A stretch of DNA of 64,000 nucleotides from Colwellia sp. MB3u-41 (GCF_014076845.1 NZ_JACGUT010000082.1:62001-126000), one strand, 5' to 3'; positions 1-9,765 are shown, counted from the first letter of the stretch. Numbers and translations are program-made. The notes: generated from the letters alone by a model not told the origin.

Positions 1-819
1 CTCATTTCCTGTTTTCCCCTCGACTACAGCAATGTCTAACTTACTTTCATTTTTAATCACTTTACCCGCATCAACAACGGGTGGGATTTGAGCGTCAGTT
101 TTATTTATCAATGCCGCGTTTTTGCTAGCTACCTGCATTTTTAATTGCTCAGCTACGTTTTTATCGGGGGTAGGTTTTACTGAATTGTCTTCAATTTCAC
201 CTGTTTTTATTTTATCATTTCCACCAAGTACTTGCTTTAAAAGCACTTCTAATTCAGTTTTGTCTTGCTGCTTCCCAGCACTTTCTAGGGTTGATAATTT
301 TTCATTAGTTTTTGGCGTAACCGTATTTTCACCATCGGATAATATTTTTTGAGAAGCAGACAAGAACGACATCAGTTGCTCGGTAGTACTTTCTGTATTT
401 TTAGAGGTCGTCGATTCGTTATTAACGTTTACGACTATTGTACTTTTCTGCTCAGGATCTTCTTTTTGAGCATTTTCTAGCTGATCTTTTCTTTCATTGA
501 TATCTTGATCATCACTAGGCAACTGTTCTGCTGATTGACTCTTATGAGTTTCAGTGTTGATTTCTTCATCAGATGCCGTACCTAACTCTTTATCTTTCGA
601 CGGAACACCTTTATTTACGGGGTTACTTTCTGCATCAACTTTCGCTTTGTTGCCACTTATTTCTTGTTTCTTGCCGCTTTGTTGGTTTTGATAATGTTGA
701 TCCACCATTTGCGCAAAATCTTTATTTGGATTTTTTGACGAGCCTGTTACTCTTGACTGAACAGAACTAAAGTCCTTACTTGGCGCTATATCTATGGCTA
801 ATGTATTAACTTGCGGCAT
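1..819 (-). CDS. fliK: Flagellar hook-length control protein FliK, N-terminal part (cut by window edge)
   Basis: The frame is open for 273 codons from an ATG at 819 to the window edge, so the C-terminal half is missing. The visible part starts MPQVNTLAIDIAPSKDF and is hydrophilic and low in complexity, rich in Lys, Glu, Asn, Gln and Ser, with no membrane segment. This fits the secreted, poorly conserved N-terminal ruler region of FliK, which measures hook length and switches export specificity through FlhB. The conserved C-terminal domain is not visible, so the call rests on composition and on its place right after fliJ in the usual fliEFGHIJK order. A 134-base gap separates it from fliJ. Confidence 0.75.
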   Translation of the reverse strand, partial: MPQVNTLAIDIAPSKDFSSVQSRVTGSSKNPNKDFAQMVDQHYQNQQSGKKQEISGNKAKVDAESNPVNKGVPSKDKELGTASDEEINTETHKSQSAEQLPSDDQDINERKDQLENAQKEDPEQKSTIVVNVNNESTTSKNTESTTEQLMSFLSASQKILSDGENTVTPKTNEKLSTLESAGKQQDKTELEVLLKQVLGGNDKIKTGEIEDNSVKPTPDKNVAEQLKMQVASKNAALINKTDAQIPPVVDAGKVIKNESKLDIAVVEGKTGNE

Positions 820-953
820 AGTAAACCTTTTCATTTAAACGGTAAGTTTGAGCTATATTTAAAAGAGTTATAGCATTTTTTATGGCTAATTTTTTCTAAC
901 ACATAAGTAAGCAAGTATTGTTCCAAAGAATATTGTAATCTTTAGAAATAGCT

Positions 954-1400
954 TTATCTCTGCATTTTTTGTCGCACAAATTGTTGAGTAGCAATTTCAT
1001 CAAACATTTTTTGTTCTTGTTTATTTGCAATAATGGCCAGTGCTTGTCTTTTTTTATCACGAAGCAATTCCACTGCTTGAATTTTTTGTCGCTGAGCAAA
1101 CCACTGTTGCTTGCTCTGTTCGACTATTGCCTTGCTTTGCGTGATGGCAATATCTACTTGCTGAGCTGCGTTGTCTAGCTTGGCAATAAAGGCATGAAAA
1201 TGGCTAAATGTTGCGCTATCGATACCGACCATTGAACGTTCATTTAACCGTTTCATATACTCAAGTCGATACTCGCTAACACTGTTTAACCGTTCAATAT
1301 TCTGCTGATATTCAAATTCAGCCGTTTGTAGTGCTTGCGCTGCTTTTTTTTCTTTGTCTTGTTCATAACGATGTAAGGTATCCAGTTGCTTTAATGGCAT
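954..1400 (-). CDS. fliJ: Flagellar export protein FliJ
   Basis: This 148-residue, highly charged, mostly helical protein begins MPLKQLDTLHRYEQDKEKKA and looks like one long coiled-coil hairpin, as expected for FliJ (about 147 residues in enterics). FliJ is the stalk of the FliI ATPase hexamer in the cytoplasmic export apparatus; it links the ATPase to FlhA and helps recycle export chaperones. A GGGG ribosome-binding site lies six bases before the ATG. The gene follows fliI after 78 bases and precedes fliK, the canonical order. The family is weakly conserved in sequence, so context carries much of the call. Confidence 0.85.
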   Translation of the reverse strand: MPLKQLDTLHRYEQDKEKKAAQALQTAEFEYQQNIERLNSVSEYRLEYMKRLNERSMVGIDSATFSHFHAFIAKLDNAAQQVDIAITQSKAIVEQSKQQWFAQRQKIQAVELLRDKKRQALAIIANKQEQKMFDEIATQQFVRQKMQR

Positions 1401-1478
1401 AAGTTACCCCTTTGTAATAGTGAATGGCCAAGTAGCGTTACTACACTTTCTTTAACAACACGATGCAGGAATATTTTA

Positions 1479-2837
1479 TTATCCCTGCGCTGTTTGTGCG
1501 TGTGCTTGCGCTGCAGAAAATATTTCTTGGAGTTGCGTTAAGCTTTGATCATAAGGAATAACTTCCAACATTTTTTGTTGTAAGAAAAATTTGATCACTG
1601 GCATTAAGTCAATTGACTGATCAATACGAGGATCATTGCCACGGCTATAAGCGCCAATAGCAATCAAATCTTTGTTTTGCTGGTATAGGGAATAAACTTG
1701 TTTTAATTGTCGAGCGAGTTGCTGATGCTCTTCACTGGTCACCATTGGCATTACACGACTAATAGAACCTTCGATATCAACCGCAGGATAGTGACCTGCA
1801 TCAGCTAAAGCACGAGATAAAACAATATGTCCATCTAAAATTGCCCGAGAAGCATCTGCAATAGGGTCTTGTAGATCATCACCTTCTGTTAATACCGTAA
1901 AAAATGCGGTTATTGATCCCTGACCTTCACCACCATTACCCGCTCGTTCTACCAGTTGTGGTAACTTTGAAAATACTGAAGGCGGATAACCTTTGGTTGC
2001 TGGAGGCTCGCCCACAGCGAGTGCTATTTCTCGTTGCGCTTGTGCATAACGTGTCAGCGAGTCGACCAATAATAAAACATTTAAGCCTTGATCTCGAAAA
2101 TACTCAGCAATTTGTACCGCTGTTTCACAACCTTTTAGACGCATTAATGGCGAATTATCTGCAGGCGCAGCAACAACAACTGATCGTGCGCGTCCTTCTT
2201 CATCTAAAATTTCTTCAATAAATTCTTTAACTTCTCGGCCACGTTCACCAATTAATCCCACCACAATTACATCAGCAGTTGTGCCACGTGTCATCATTCC
2301 TAGCAAAACACTTTTACCAACACCTGAGCCAGCGAACAGCCCCATACGCTGACCCACACCTACGGTTAAAAAGCTATTAATAGCACGTACACCAACGTCT
2401 AGAGGTTTGGTAATTGCCCGTCTCGATAAAGGGTTAATGGGTTTATTATTTATTTGGTAATGACCCGAGTTTTTGATTGGACCTTTACCGTCTAAGGGTT
2501 TACCTACACCATCAACGACTCGGCCAAGCAAATCCATTGAAAAAGGTAAGCGAGCTTTCGTCGCTAGCGGCACAACGCGCGCGCCAGGTAAAACGCCTTG
2601 TAAGCTTTGTTCTGGCATTAAATAAGTGATGTCTTTAGAAAATCCGACAATCTCGGCGATTAAATCGCCTTGTGCGGTCTCGACCAGACATTGGCTTCCT
2701 ACTGCGGCTTTAACCCCAACAGCTTCTAAGGTTAAACCCACAACCCTTACTAAGCGCCCCGCGACAGAAACTTTATGCGGATGGACAAACTCTTGACAGT
2801 TTTTTAGTCTTTCATTTAGGCGAAAGGTATTAACCAT
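1479..2837 (-). CDS. fliI: Flagellum-specific ATP synthase FliI
   Basis: This 452-residue F1-beta-like ATPase energises and loads the flagellar type III export gate. The Walker A loop AGSGVGKS sits near residues 169-176 and the Walker B strand VLLLVDS near 254-260. The segment [13 protein letters not shown], typical of FliI/YscN ATPases, follows Walker A. Length matches the family (about 440-460). FliH, its negative regulator and stator, is encoded just upstream, and FliJ, its central stalk, just downstream. No strong ribosome-binding site is visible before the ATG, which may point to translational coupling with fliH 30 bases away. Confidence 0.97.
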   Translation of the reverse strand: MVNTFRLNERLKNCQEFVHPHKVSVAGRLVRVVGLTLEAVGVKAAVGSQCLVETAQGDLIAEIVGFSKDITYLMPEQSLQGVLPGARVVPLATKARLPFSMDLLGRVVDGVGKPLDGKGPIKNSGHYQINNKPINPLSRRAITKPLDVGVRAINSFLTVGVGQRMGLFAGSGVGKSVLLGMMTRGTTADVIVVGLIGERGREVKEFIEEILDEEGRARSVVVAAPADNSPLMRLKGCETAVQIAEYFRDQGLNVLLLVDSLTRYAQAQREIALAVGEPPATKGYPPSVFSKLPQLVERAGNGGEGQGSITAFFTVLTEGDDLQDPIADASRAILDGHIVLSRALADAGHYPAVDIEGSISRVMPMVTSEEHQQLARQLKQVYSLYQQNKDLIAIGAYSRGNDPRIDQSIDLMPVIKFFLQQKMLEVIPYDQSLTQLQEIFSAAQAHAQTAQG

Positions 2838-2867
2838 AGCGGTATTTTGACTCTTTTATACAAGAAA

Positions 2868-3662
2868 TTACTGATGTAATGCATCTTGCAAAAATGAGTC
2901 CAATACTTCTTTCATCCGTGATTTAACACTCAAATCTACGTTGGAAGTACTGTTTTCAATTTGACAACTACCAGGAACAAGCTGTGGTGCAGCAAGCAAG
3001 CGCCAACCTTGCTCTTGAACATGATCTGCACCAAACTGCTTTTCAACACGTTTAATATCATCTGGATGCAATAAAATTTGTGTTTGTGCTTCTTGGCTAG
3101 GTAAAGCTTTTATGCCTGCAGAAATTGCGCCTATTATGATATCAGGATTTGTTTTAGCTTCTTGTAGGGTAACAGCTTCGGTAAGTTGCACAACAAGGTG
3201 AAGAAGTTGTTGTTCGACATTTTTTTCTACATCGAGTAACGGCTTATGCAGCTGTTCAGTGAGCGACTGCCATGCTGCAGATTGTTCTTCTATACTTTTT
3301 TCCCCCTCTGCCAAGCCTGTTTCAACCCCTTCTTTATGCCCGAGTACCACACCTTCTTCGTGGCCCGACACCTTTCCTTCCTCATGACCTTTAGCAAAAC
3401 CTTCTTCTTTACCTTGACTAAAACCTTCGTCAAATGCCGCTTGGCGAATGTTTTCAATATCTTCTGCCGTTAACGGCGCTATTTCCTCTTCAACTATATC
3501 TTCAGGGGGTTCGAAACGCCAAGCGGTTTTCTTACCCATAGCATTAGTGGTTTCATCTTTAACTTTATTTTCAGGTTCTACGGTAGGCAACGACCATACA
3601 TCAGTTTCTTGTTCAAGATCGTGCTTAATAATATCAGCGTTGGTTTTATTTAATATTTTCAT
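2868..3662 (-). CDS. fliH: Flagellar assembly protein FliH
   Basis: This 264-residue protein binds FliI and tethers the ATPase complex to the C ring. Its hallmark is plain: a run of GxxxG-type repeats at about residues 80-121 (units such as EGFSQGKEEG and GHKEGVETG), which in FliH forms an unusual Gly-spaced helix. An acidic N-terminal region precedes it and a V-ATPase E-subunit-like C-terminal domain follows. The start at 3662 has no obvious ribosome-binding site. It is separated from fliG by an unusually long 140-base gap holding inverted repeats, whereas fliF-fliG overlap. Confidence 0.93.
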   Translation of the reverse strand: MKILNKTNADIIKHDLEQETDVWSLPTVEPENKVKDETTNAMGKKTAWRFEPPEDIVEEEIAPLTAEDIENIRQAAFDEGFSQGKEEGFAKGHEEGKVSGHEEGVVLGHKEGVETGLAEGEKSIEEQSAAWQSLTEQLHKPLLDVEKNVEQQLLHLVVQLTEAVTLQEAKTNPDIIIGAISAGIKALPSQEAQTQILLHPDDIKRVEKQFGADHVQEQGWRLLAAPQLVPGSCQIENSTSNVDLSVKSRMKEVLDSFLQDALHQ

Positions 3663-3707
3663 AATATGTTATAACAGTCTTTATTAAACGATCTACATAT
3701 AGGAGAT

Positions 3708-3770
3708 CCTGAAGTGGCTTCAGGCGCTAAATATTTACATGAGTAACGTTATTCGATGGCGCTATTTAGC
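3708..3770. repeat. Inverted repeats in the fliG-fliH gap
   Basis: The 140-base gap between fliG and fliH contains a perfect seven-base hairpin, CCTGAAG-TGG-CTTCAGG (3708-3724), followed by an eight-base inverted repeat GCTAAATA (3726-3733) and TATTTAGC (3763-3770). No T-run follows, so it does not look like an intrinsic terminator. It could be an mRNA processing or stability element or a translational control site for fliH. This is seen directly; any role is inference. Confidence 0.4.
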
Positions 3771-3802
3771 ACAAGTCATTTGAAAACGGGGGCATCATCG
3801 AG

Positions 3803-4852
3803 TTAAAGGAACTCATCACCGCCACCAGCTCCCCCTAGCATAATCTCTCCCGCGTCAGATAAACGTCTAGCCACAGACAATATTTCTTTTTGTGCAGCTT
3901 CAACTTCACTAATACGAACAGGTCCCATGGCTTCAAGATCATCGACAAGCATCTCAGCAGCACGTTTCGACATATTTGCCATAATTTTTTCTTTCAGAGC
4001 ATCATCAGCTCCTTTAATTGCTTTCATTAGGGCATCTTGCTGCACTTCACGCAATATTGCTTGGATACCACGGTCGTCAACATCAGCGAGATTTTCAAAG
4101 ACAAACATTAAGTCTTGTATTTGTTGGCTCATTTCTTCATCGTGCTCGCGAATAGAGTCCATCAATAGACCTTCAACATTGGTATCAAGAAAGTTCATAA
4201 TATCGGCAGCTGCTTTCAAGCCACCCATTTTAGCGGCTTGTGCGCCCGCTTGACCGGCAAATTGTTTTTCCATAATTTCATTAAGTTCTTGCAGTGCTGC
4301 AGGCTGAACTTCTTCAAGGTTGGCGATACGCATCATTAAATCAAGACGTACTTTTTCAGCGAACTGGCTCATAATTTCAGCCGATTGATCAGGGTCTAAA
4401 TAGGAAAGTACAATAGTTTGAATTTGAGGATGTTCGTTACGAATAATGTTCGCTACTTGTTTTGAGTCCATCCACTTCAACGAGTCTAAACCTTTTGCAC
4501 CGCCACCCATAACAATTTGATCAATTAAATTACCGGCTTTGTCTTCACCTAATGCCGCTGTTAACGCTTTTCGAACGAACTCTTCACTTTGGAAACCAAT
4601 TGTACTAAAGTTTTGTATTTCATGAATAAAAAGTTTATGAACAGCGGTAATTTTCTCTTGCGTGAAGTCTTCCATCGCGGCCATGACCATGCCCACTTGT
4701 TGAACCTGTTTAGGTTCTAAATGTTTTAATATTTGCGCGGCATCTTCTTCAGATAAACTGAGTAATAATATCGCAGCTTTCTCTGCGCCATCAAGTTTGT
4801 CAACGTCAAACCCTTTAGGTGCAGCGCTTAGCTCTTGCATTTCATCACTCAT
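3803..4852 (-). CDS. fliG: Flagellar motor switch protein FliG
   Basis: FliG is the C-ring protein that binds the FliF MS ring, contacts the stator and generates torque. The 349-residue product has the N-terminal FliF-binding domain (GAEKAAILLLSLSEEDA), the middle-domain EHPQ motif at residues 140-143 (NEHPQIQTIVLSYLDPDQSA), and the charged torque-helix region around FENLADVDDRGIQAILREV. It ends in GGGDEFL; a short acidic tail is common in marine FliG. The ATG lies inside the end of fliF (eight-base overlap), so the two are probably translationally coupled. Confidence 0.97.
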   Translation of the reverse strand: MSDEMQELSAAPKGFDVDKLDGAEKAAILLLSLSEEDAAQILKHLEPKQVQQVGMVMAAMEDFTQEKITAVHKLFIHEIQNFSTIGFQSEEFVRKALTAALGEDKAGNLIDQIVMGGGAKGLDSLKWMDSKQVANIIRNEHPQIQTIVLSYLDPDQSAEIMSQFAEKVRLDLMMRIANLEEVQPAALQELNEIMEKQFAGQAGAQAAKMGGLKAAADIMNFLDTNVEGLLMDSIREHDEEMSQQIQDLMFVFENLADVDDRGIQAILREVQQDALMKAIKGADDALKEKIMANMSKRAAEMLVDDLEAMGPVRISEVEAAQKEILSVARRLSDAGEIMLGGAGGGDEFL

Positions 4853-6566
4853 CTTCGTTCAACCAACTTTTAACTACTTGAGAGGAAAGTTCAGGCTCGT
4901 TAGCAACAAGCGCTCGAACAGCTTTTAGTATATCTTCATCACGATGTAGGTCTGGTAATTGTAAACTCCCATCAGGAGCAAACCCTACTGCCGCTGCATC
5001 AAACTCTGATGTTAGCATATCCATGGTTTCATCACCCAAATCAATATGACTATCAAGTGATTTATCACCGTAGTCGTCAGGAGTTTGGTCTGGATTAATT
5101 AGACGTTTGAGCATAGGTTTAACAACAACTAATATCAATACAATAATAACCAGTGCGCCCATACCTAATTTGAAAAACTTCAATATGGTGGTATTTTCAT
5201 AAAAAGGTACTTTTGGCGCTGGCTCAATAATTTCACGAGAAAAGGGTAAAGTAACCACCTCTAAAACATCACCACGTTGTAAGTTAAAGCCAATACTGCC
5301 TTGTAATAAGCGGCGAATGTTTGACATTTCTTCCACACTTCTTGGCGATTGTGTAGTCGCACCTTCTGCTCCTGGCACTGATAAATAATCAAGTGCGACA
5401 GAAACACTGATTCGGCGAACAACACCTGCTTGTTGTTTAGTATGGCTTATTGCTTCGTCGAGCTCATAGTTTTTGGTTGATTCGCTATGTCTGCGGCCAG
5501 GCATTGATTTTTGTTGCGCCCCCCCGTTGGCGTTCTCTGGAATATTTGAATCAAGTGGTGGTTGATTACTCAGCGCACCAGGAATTCCCCCTAATAAACC
5601 ACCAATAGTGTTGTCTTCAATTTTCATCTCACTGCGCAGTGCAGGTAAATCGGAATTATAACGACGCTGCATTTCTTCACTTGAGGTGAAGTCCATAGTG
5701 ACATTAACTTGGGCAGTGTAATTTCCTAATCCAACAACTGGAATTAATATACTGTCAATTTTGTTTAAGTACTCATTCTCTCTTTTTTTCTCCATTTCAA
5801 ATTCTTTGCGTGAACGAGAAGAGACTGAAGTTTGTGAGCCTGAATTAAGTAAGCGCCCATTTTGATCTGTAACGGTTACTCTATTGGGTTCCATACCCTG
5901 GACCGCAGAAGCAATAATATCGACAACAGAATCAACTTCTTCTTCTGATAATAAACGACCTTTGCGTAGCGTTAAGACAACGGTACCCGATGCGCTTCGG
6001 GTGCGTTTTGCAAAAATATTTTCCCGCGGTATCGCCAATAATACTTTTGCTCTAGAAATAGCTTGTAATTCTTCAATGGTCCGAGCAAGTTGTTGTTCAC
6101 GAGAAAACTTAAGGCGTTCTGTTTCAAGTCGCTGACTAACACCAAAGCCCATATCTTGCATAATAATTTCACTACCTGCTGAGGGCTCATCTGATAAACC
6201 TTCTCGCGCTAATAAAATTTTGATGTCTTGATATTGATCACTGGGTACTGAAATAGTGTTATTTTCTTGACGGTATTCCACTTGGTTTGCGTCGAGAAAA
6301 TCCATTGTTTTGATTAGTTGCTCAGTCGGCTGCTTAGCAAGAAATCGGTATTCCGCTTGATTTGCCCACATAATAACAAAGACAGCAATGGCTAAACATA
6401 TTGCCAGCGCCATAATTAAGGTAATTTGGCGTAACAAATCAACATTACCCATTGCAGAGGCAAAGCCTGACTTTTGTTCATCAGCCATGTTTTCGGAACC
6501 GTCGCTTGCCATTAGCCCCGTGCCACCGTCTGCAGCAATCATTGAGTTATTATCAGTATCAGCCAC
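4845..6566 (-). CDS. fliF: Flagellar MS-ring protein FliF
   Basis: FliF (573 residues) forms the inner-membrane MS ring on which rod, switch and export gate assemble. Two membrane segments are visible: near residues 49-67 (ITLIMALAICLAIAVFVIM) and near 461-485 (LGMGALVIIVLILVVVKPML). Between them lies the periplasmic YscJ-like ring-building region, with AREGLSDEPSAGSEI and the FSREQQLARTIEEL stretch. The cytoplasmic C-terminus, acidic and ending in SWLNEDE, is the FliG-binding tail. An N-terminal extension of about 40 residues before the first membrane helix is typical of marine gammaproteobacteria. Confidence 0.97.
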   Translation of the reverse strand: MADTDNNSMIAADGGTGLMASDGSENMADEQKSGFASAMGNVDLLRQITLIMALAICLAIAVFVIMWANQAEYRFLAKQPTEQLIKTMDFLDANQVEYRQENNTISVPSDQYQDIKILLAREGLSDEPSAGSEIIMQDMGFGVSQRLETERLKFSREQQLARTIEELQAISRAKVLLAIPRENIFAKRTRSASGTVVLTLRKGRLLSEEEVDSVVDIIASAVQGMEPNRVTVTDQNGRLLNSGSQTSVSSRSRKEFEMEKKRENEYLNKIDSILIPVVGLGNYTAQVNVTMDFTSSEEMQRRYNSDLPALRSEMKIEDNTIGGLLGGIPGALSNQPPLDSNIPENANGGAQQKSMPGRRHSESTKNYELDEAISHTKQQAGVVRRISVSVALDYLSVPGAEGATTQSPRSVEEMSNIRRLLQGSIGFNLQRGDVLEVVTLPFSREIIEPAPKVPFYENTTILKFFKLGMGALVIIVLILVVVKPMLKRLINPDQTPDDYGDKSLDSHIDLGDETMDMLTSEFDAAAVGFAPDGSLQLPDLHRDEDILKAVRALVANEPELSSQVVKSWLNEDE

Positions 6567-6633
6567 TTACTCTCTCCACTACCACTTAATTTTTATGATG
6601 AAATAGGTCTGTTTTTTTAATACAAAAGACTCA

Positions 6634-6999
6634 TTAAACAGGCATATTCATTATTTCTTTGTATGCTTCTACAAACTTATTACGTACTTGTACGGTAGCG
6701 TCAAAGGCAATACCCGCCTTAGCAGAAGCAACCATGGTATCAGCGAGGGTAACGCTTCTGTCGCCCATTTCAAAAGCAGTACGCTTAGCACCTGAATCTT
6801 TTTGAATATCATTAACATTATTCACAGCATCTTTAAGCATATCGCCAAAGCTACTTGCAGATTTATTGACAACCGGAGAAGCGTTATCTCCCATTGCGAG
6901 GTCATTACCCATTTTTTCAAATGAGACACCTTGTGCTGATGAGTTTCCAAGCGACATACTTTGCATTTGTGCATATAAAGAATTGGTATCGATATTCAT
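6634..6999 (-). CDS. fliE: Flagellar hook-basal body protein FliE
   Basis: FliE (121 residues here) joins the MS ring to the proximal rod and is the first exported rod component. The conserved C-terminal half is present: SFGDMLKDAVNNVNDIQKDS followed by VTLADTMVASAKAGIAFDATVQVRNKFVEAYKEIM with the ending NMPV. It heads the fliEFGHIJK unit, with a consensus sigma-54 promoter 75-90 bases upstream. The gap to fliF is 67 bases. Confidence 0.96.
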   Translation of the reverse strand: MNIDTNSLYAQMQSMSLGNSSAQGVSFEKMGNDLAMGDNASPVVNKSASSFGDMLKDAVNNVNDIQKDSGAKRTAFEMGDRSVTLADTMVASAKAGIAFDATVQVRNKFVEAYKEIMNMPV

Positions 7000-7073
7000 G
7001 GTCTACTCACCTGTGTCAATTTTTTGCTACTAACCCTAAAAATAACGGCTTAGTTCACGATATAACCAGATAT

Positions 7074-7089
7074 TGCAAGCATGGTGCCA
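7074..7089 (-). promoter_or_regulatory. Sigma-54 promoter of the fliE operon
   Basis: On the minus strand this reads TGGCAC-CATGC-TTGCA, an exact match to the -24/-12 consensus with the required GG-N10-GC spacing. It lies 75 bases upstream of the fliE ATG and points into fliEFGHIJK. In Vibrio and relatives this operon is activated by FlrA with sigma-54, and flrA lies close by. Assignment to FlrA is inference. Confidence 0.85.
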
Positions 7090-7136
7090 GTATTATAATT
7101 ATGGAAGAAGTGGTTATTTAAAGGGGCTGATAGCAG

Positions 7137-7170
7137 TAAACCCAACATTTTAATAAAAAAGTTGGGTTTA
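7137..7170 (-). terminator. Hairpin downstream of flrC
   Basis: A perfect ten-base stem, TAAACCCAAC (7137-7146) and GTTGGGTTTA (7161-7170), closes a 14-base loop just after the flrC stop codon. In the flrC direction no clear T-run follows, so it may be a weak terminator or an mRNA 3-prime-end stabiliser that separates flrBC from the fliE promoter. Confidence 0.45.
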
Positions 7171-7199
7171 TAAGGGAATTTTTAACCGTTGTCGTTATT

Positions 7200-8540
7200 T
7201 TATGCGGGTATTTGAATACCTGAATCACGCATTCTGGCTATTTTATAACGCAGTGTTCTTGGGCTGATCCCTAATCGTTCAGCAACATCTTTTCGGCTAC
7301 CTTGACAGGCGGTCAGCGTATCAAGAATAATTTGATGCTCTTGTAGTTTTAGTTCATTGCCTAGTTTATCTTCATTATTATTTTCTAACGGTATCTCAGT
7401 AACAATTTCACTATCAAAATTTTCAATTAATAGATCACCCGCATCAATAAGATGGTCACTGTGTAAAATAATAGCTCTTTGAATAACATTGTCTAATTCT
7501 CGGACATTACCCGGCCAATCATAACTGGCCAGTTTATTTCTAGCTGAAGCAGTAAGTTCTGGGATAACAAGACCATTAGCAACCGATGCTTGGGTAATTA
7601 AATGCTTAGCTAAAGGTACAATATCATCTCTACGTTTTTTCAATGGTAACCACGTTAATGGAAAAACATTTAAACGGTAATATAAATCTTCACGAAATAT
7701 TCCGTCTTTAACCGCAGCATGTAAATCACGGTTACTGGTTGCTATAATACGAACATCAAGCTTAATCGTTTTACGCCCCCCTAAACGTTCAACTTCTCGC
7801 TCTTGCAACACCCGTAAAATTTTTGCTTGTAAGCCAAGATCCATTTCAGTGATTTCATCTAATAAGATAGTACCACCCTGCGCTTGTTCAAACTTACCTG
7901 GGCATGCTTGAATGGCGCCGGTAAAAGCCCCTTTTTCATAACCAAATAAAGTCGCTTCAAGCATATTCTCAGGAATTGCGGCACAATTTATAGCAACAAA
8001 AGGCTTGTCACTTCGGTTTGAATTATAATGAACATATTGCGCGAGTACTTCTTTACCTGAACCGCTTGGGCCAAGCACCATAACGGAAGCATCTGTAGTC
8101 GCCACTTTTTTAGCCAACACTAATAATTCAATGCTGCGTGCATCAGCCACCACGGGCTCATGACGTTTCGTCACGTTTAATGGCACATATTGATTAACCA
8201 TGTTTAACAAAACTTCAGGAGCAAAAGGTTTCGCCATATAATTACAAGCGCCATCACGCATCGCTTGTACTGCATCATGAATCGTGCCGTATGCTGTCAT
8301 AATGAGCACGGGTAAATTTGGCCATTTTCTCTTGATACTGTTAAGTAAAGTTAAACCTGACATCCCACCCATTTGTACGTCACTCACCACAAGATCAACA
8401 CTTTGTTCTTTGAGAATAAGTAAAGCCACTTCACCTGAATCAGCTTCAATACACTGATAACCTGATAATTTCAAGGTATCAATGAGTGCTTCGCGTAGTC
8501 CCGCATCATCTTCAACCACTAATATTTTACTCTGATCCAT
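7200..8540 (-). CDS. flrC: Sigma-54-dependent flagellar response regulator FlrC (FleR)
   Basis: FlrC is the NtrC-type activator of the hook, rod and some flagellin genes. From the chosen start (MDQSKILVVEDDAG) the receiver phosphoacceptor is Asp54 (VVSDVQM). Then come the AAA+ domain with Walker A GPSGSGKE, the sigma-54 contact loop GAFTGA, Walker B LLDEITEM, and a Fis-type helix-turn-helix (RKDVAERLGISPRTLRYKI). A longer frame to 8561 exists, but GGGGAG seven bases before the ATG at 8540 favours this start; it overlaps the end of flrB by 14 bases, implying translational coupling with its kinase. Confidence 0.95.
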   Translation of the reverse strand: MDQSKILVVEDDAGLREALIDTLKLSGYQCIEADSGEVALLILKEQSVDLVVSDVQMGGMSGLTLLNSIKRKWPNLPVLIMTAYGTIHDAVQAMRDGACNYMAKPFAPEVLLNMVNQYVPLNVTKRHEPVVADARSIELLVLAKKVATTDASVMVLGPSGSGKEVLAQYVHYNSNRSDKPFVAINCAAIPENMLEATLFGYEKGAFTGAIQACPGKFEQAQGGTILLDEITEMDLGLQAKILRVLQEREVERLGGRKTIKLDVRIIATSNRDLHAAVKDGIFREDLYYRLNVFPLTWLPLKKRRDDIVPLAKHLITQASVANGLVIPELTASARNKLASYDWPGNVRELDNVIQRAIILHSDHLIDAGDLLIENFDSEIVTEIPLENNNEDKLGNELKLQEHQIILDTLTACQGSRKDVAERLGISPRTLRYKIARMRDSGIQIPA

Positions 8541-9714
8541 TAGTGTTCTCCCCATTAACATGGTTTGTTTCTAAAATAGGCAAGTGAATACAAAAGTGTG
8601 CACCCTCTCCTGGCTTACTCACTAAACGCACATCACCTTGATGCGCCTTTGCAACTGATTTAACAACCGCTAAACCTAAACCTGTACCTTGCGCTCTTGA
8701 TGTATAAAAAGGTTCAAAAATTTTACTGGCAAGTTCTTTATCAATACCTTGCCCATTGTCTTGTACACTAATGTAGGCATATTCATTTTGGCAGAAAGTC
8801 GTAAGTGTAATTTCTGCTCCTTGTTTGATCACTTGCAAACTATTATGAATTAAGTTTTCAATTGCCCCGCTCAAAGCGCGCTTATTACCCAAGATTTGGC
8901 AATCATCATCACAAAGTTTGATATTTACTTTCGCTTTAGCCTGCAAAATTAAGGCTTCAACACTGTTAACTGAATATGTAATCAATTTATTAATAGAGAG
9001 CGGTTCAACAACTTTCTGCTTGCCACTTTTGGAAAAGAGCAACATGTCGTTTACTTGTTGTTCTAAGTCGTGCAAACGCGCCATTAATTTTTCTTGAAAA
9101 CTACCGCGATCGTCTGGAGAAAGTTTTTTATTTTTTAAATTTGCGCCATATAACATTGCGGCAGAAAGTGGGGTGCGAATTTGATGAGCAAGTTTTGAAA
9201 CCAAGTGACCTAATGAAGATAAACGTTGCATATGGCTAAGTTTGTCTTGTAATAAACGTGTTTCCGTGAGGTCGGTGATCATAATTAGCTGCCCTGGTTG
9301 GTCACCCAAGGCGGTAATTTCTAGCTTAACTCGCCGACCATCTTTTAATGACACTTCATGCCAATCGTCTGCACGTGGTTTAAAAGAGCGTTTAATCACA
9401 TCAAACCACGCTTGACCCAAAATAGGTTCGTCAAGCAACAGGCTAGCAATTTTATTGGTTTTAATCACAATGCCATCACCATCAAGCATTATCATCCCCG
9501 TAGGCATAACATCGATAATTTGTTCAAGTTGCTTTGATTTTTGACGAAGTAAGGAAAGCTCACCACGGTATGCTTCACTTTCTAAAGTATCACTTGCAGA
9601 AAAAGGCTGCTGAGTAAAAGCAAACTTAGCTTGATGAAATAAACTATCTTCCACACAATTAAGGGATGAAGATAAGGTTGAAGATGCTAATGAATGTGAA
9701 ACTGCAACGGTCAT
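8527..9714 (-). CDS. flrB: Flagellar sensor histidine kinase FlrB (FleS)
   Basis: This 395-residue soluble kinase has no membrane segment. A PAS-like domain (about residues 60-150, VMPTGMIMLDGDGIVIKTN) precedes the H-box with His177 (LAHQIRTPLSAA). The ATPase domain carries the N-box (ENLIHNSLQVI), DNGQGI and GTGLGLAVV. FlrB phosphorylates FlrC to turn on class III flagellar genes. It is transcribed with flrC, with overlapping reading frames, from a sigma-54 promoter directly upstream. Confidence 0.94.
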   Translation of the reverse strand: MTVAVSHSLASSTLSSSLNCVEDSLFHQAKFAFTQQPFSASDTLESEAYRGELSLLRQKSKQLEQIIDVMPTGMIMLDGDGIVIKTNKIASLLLDEPILGQAWFDVIKRSFKPRADDWHEVSLKDGRRVKLEITALGDQPGQLIMITDLTETRLLQDKLSHMQRLSSLGHLVSKLAHQIRTPLSAAMLYGANLKNKKLSPDDRGSFQEKLMARLHDLEQQVNDMLLFSKSGKQKVVEPLSINKLITYSVNSVEALILQAKAKVNIKLCDDDCQILGNKRALSGAIENLIHNSLQVIKQGAEITLTTFCQNEYAYISVQDNGQGIDKELASKIFEPFYTSRAQGTGLGLAVVKSVAKAHQGDVRLVSKPGEGAHFCIHLPILETNHVNGENTNGSE

Positions 9715-9749
9715 ATACTTTACTCAATTTTAAAATACTAACTGAATAA

Positions 9750-9765
9750 AGCATTAACTATGCCA
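9750..9765 (-). promoter_or_regulatory. Sigma-54 promoter of flrBC
   Basis: On the minus strand this is TGGCAT-AGTTA-ATGCT, with GG and GC exactly ten bases apart, 36 bases before the flrB ATG. It sits in the 205-base gap between flrA and flrB, the only regulatory signal I recognise there. It implies that flrBC form a unit separate from flrA and activated by FlrA, as known in Vibrio cholerae. Confidence 0.75.
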
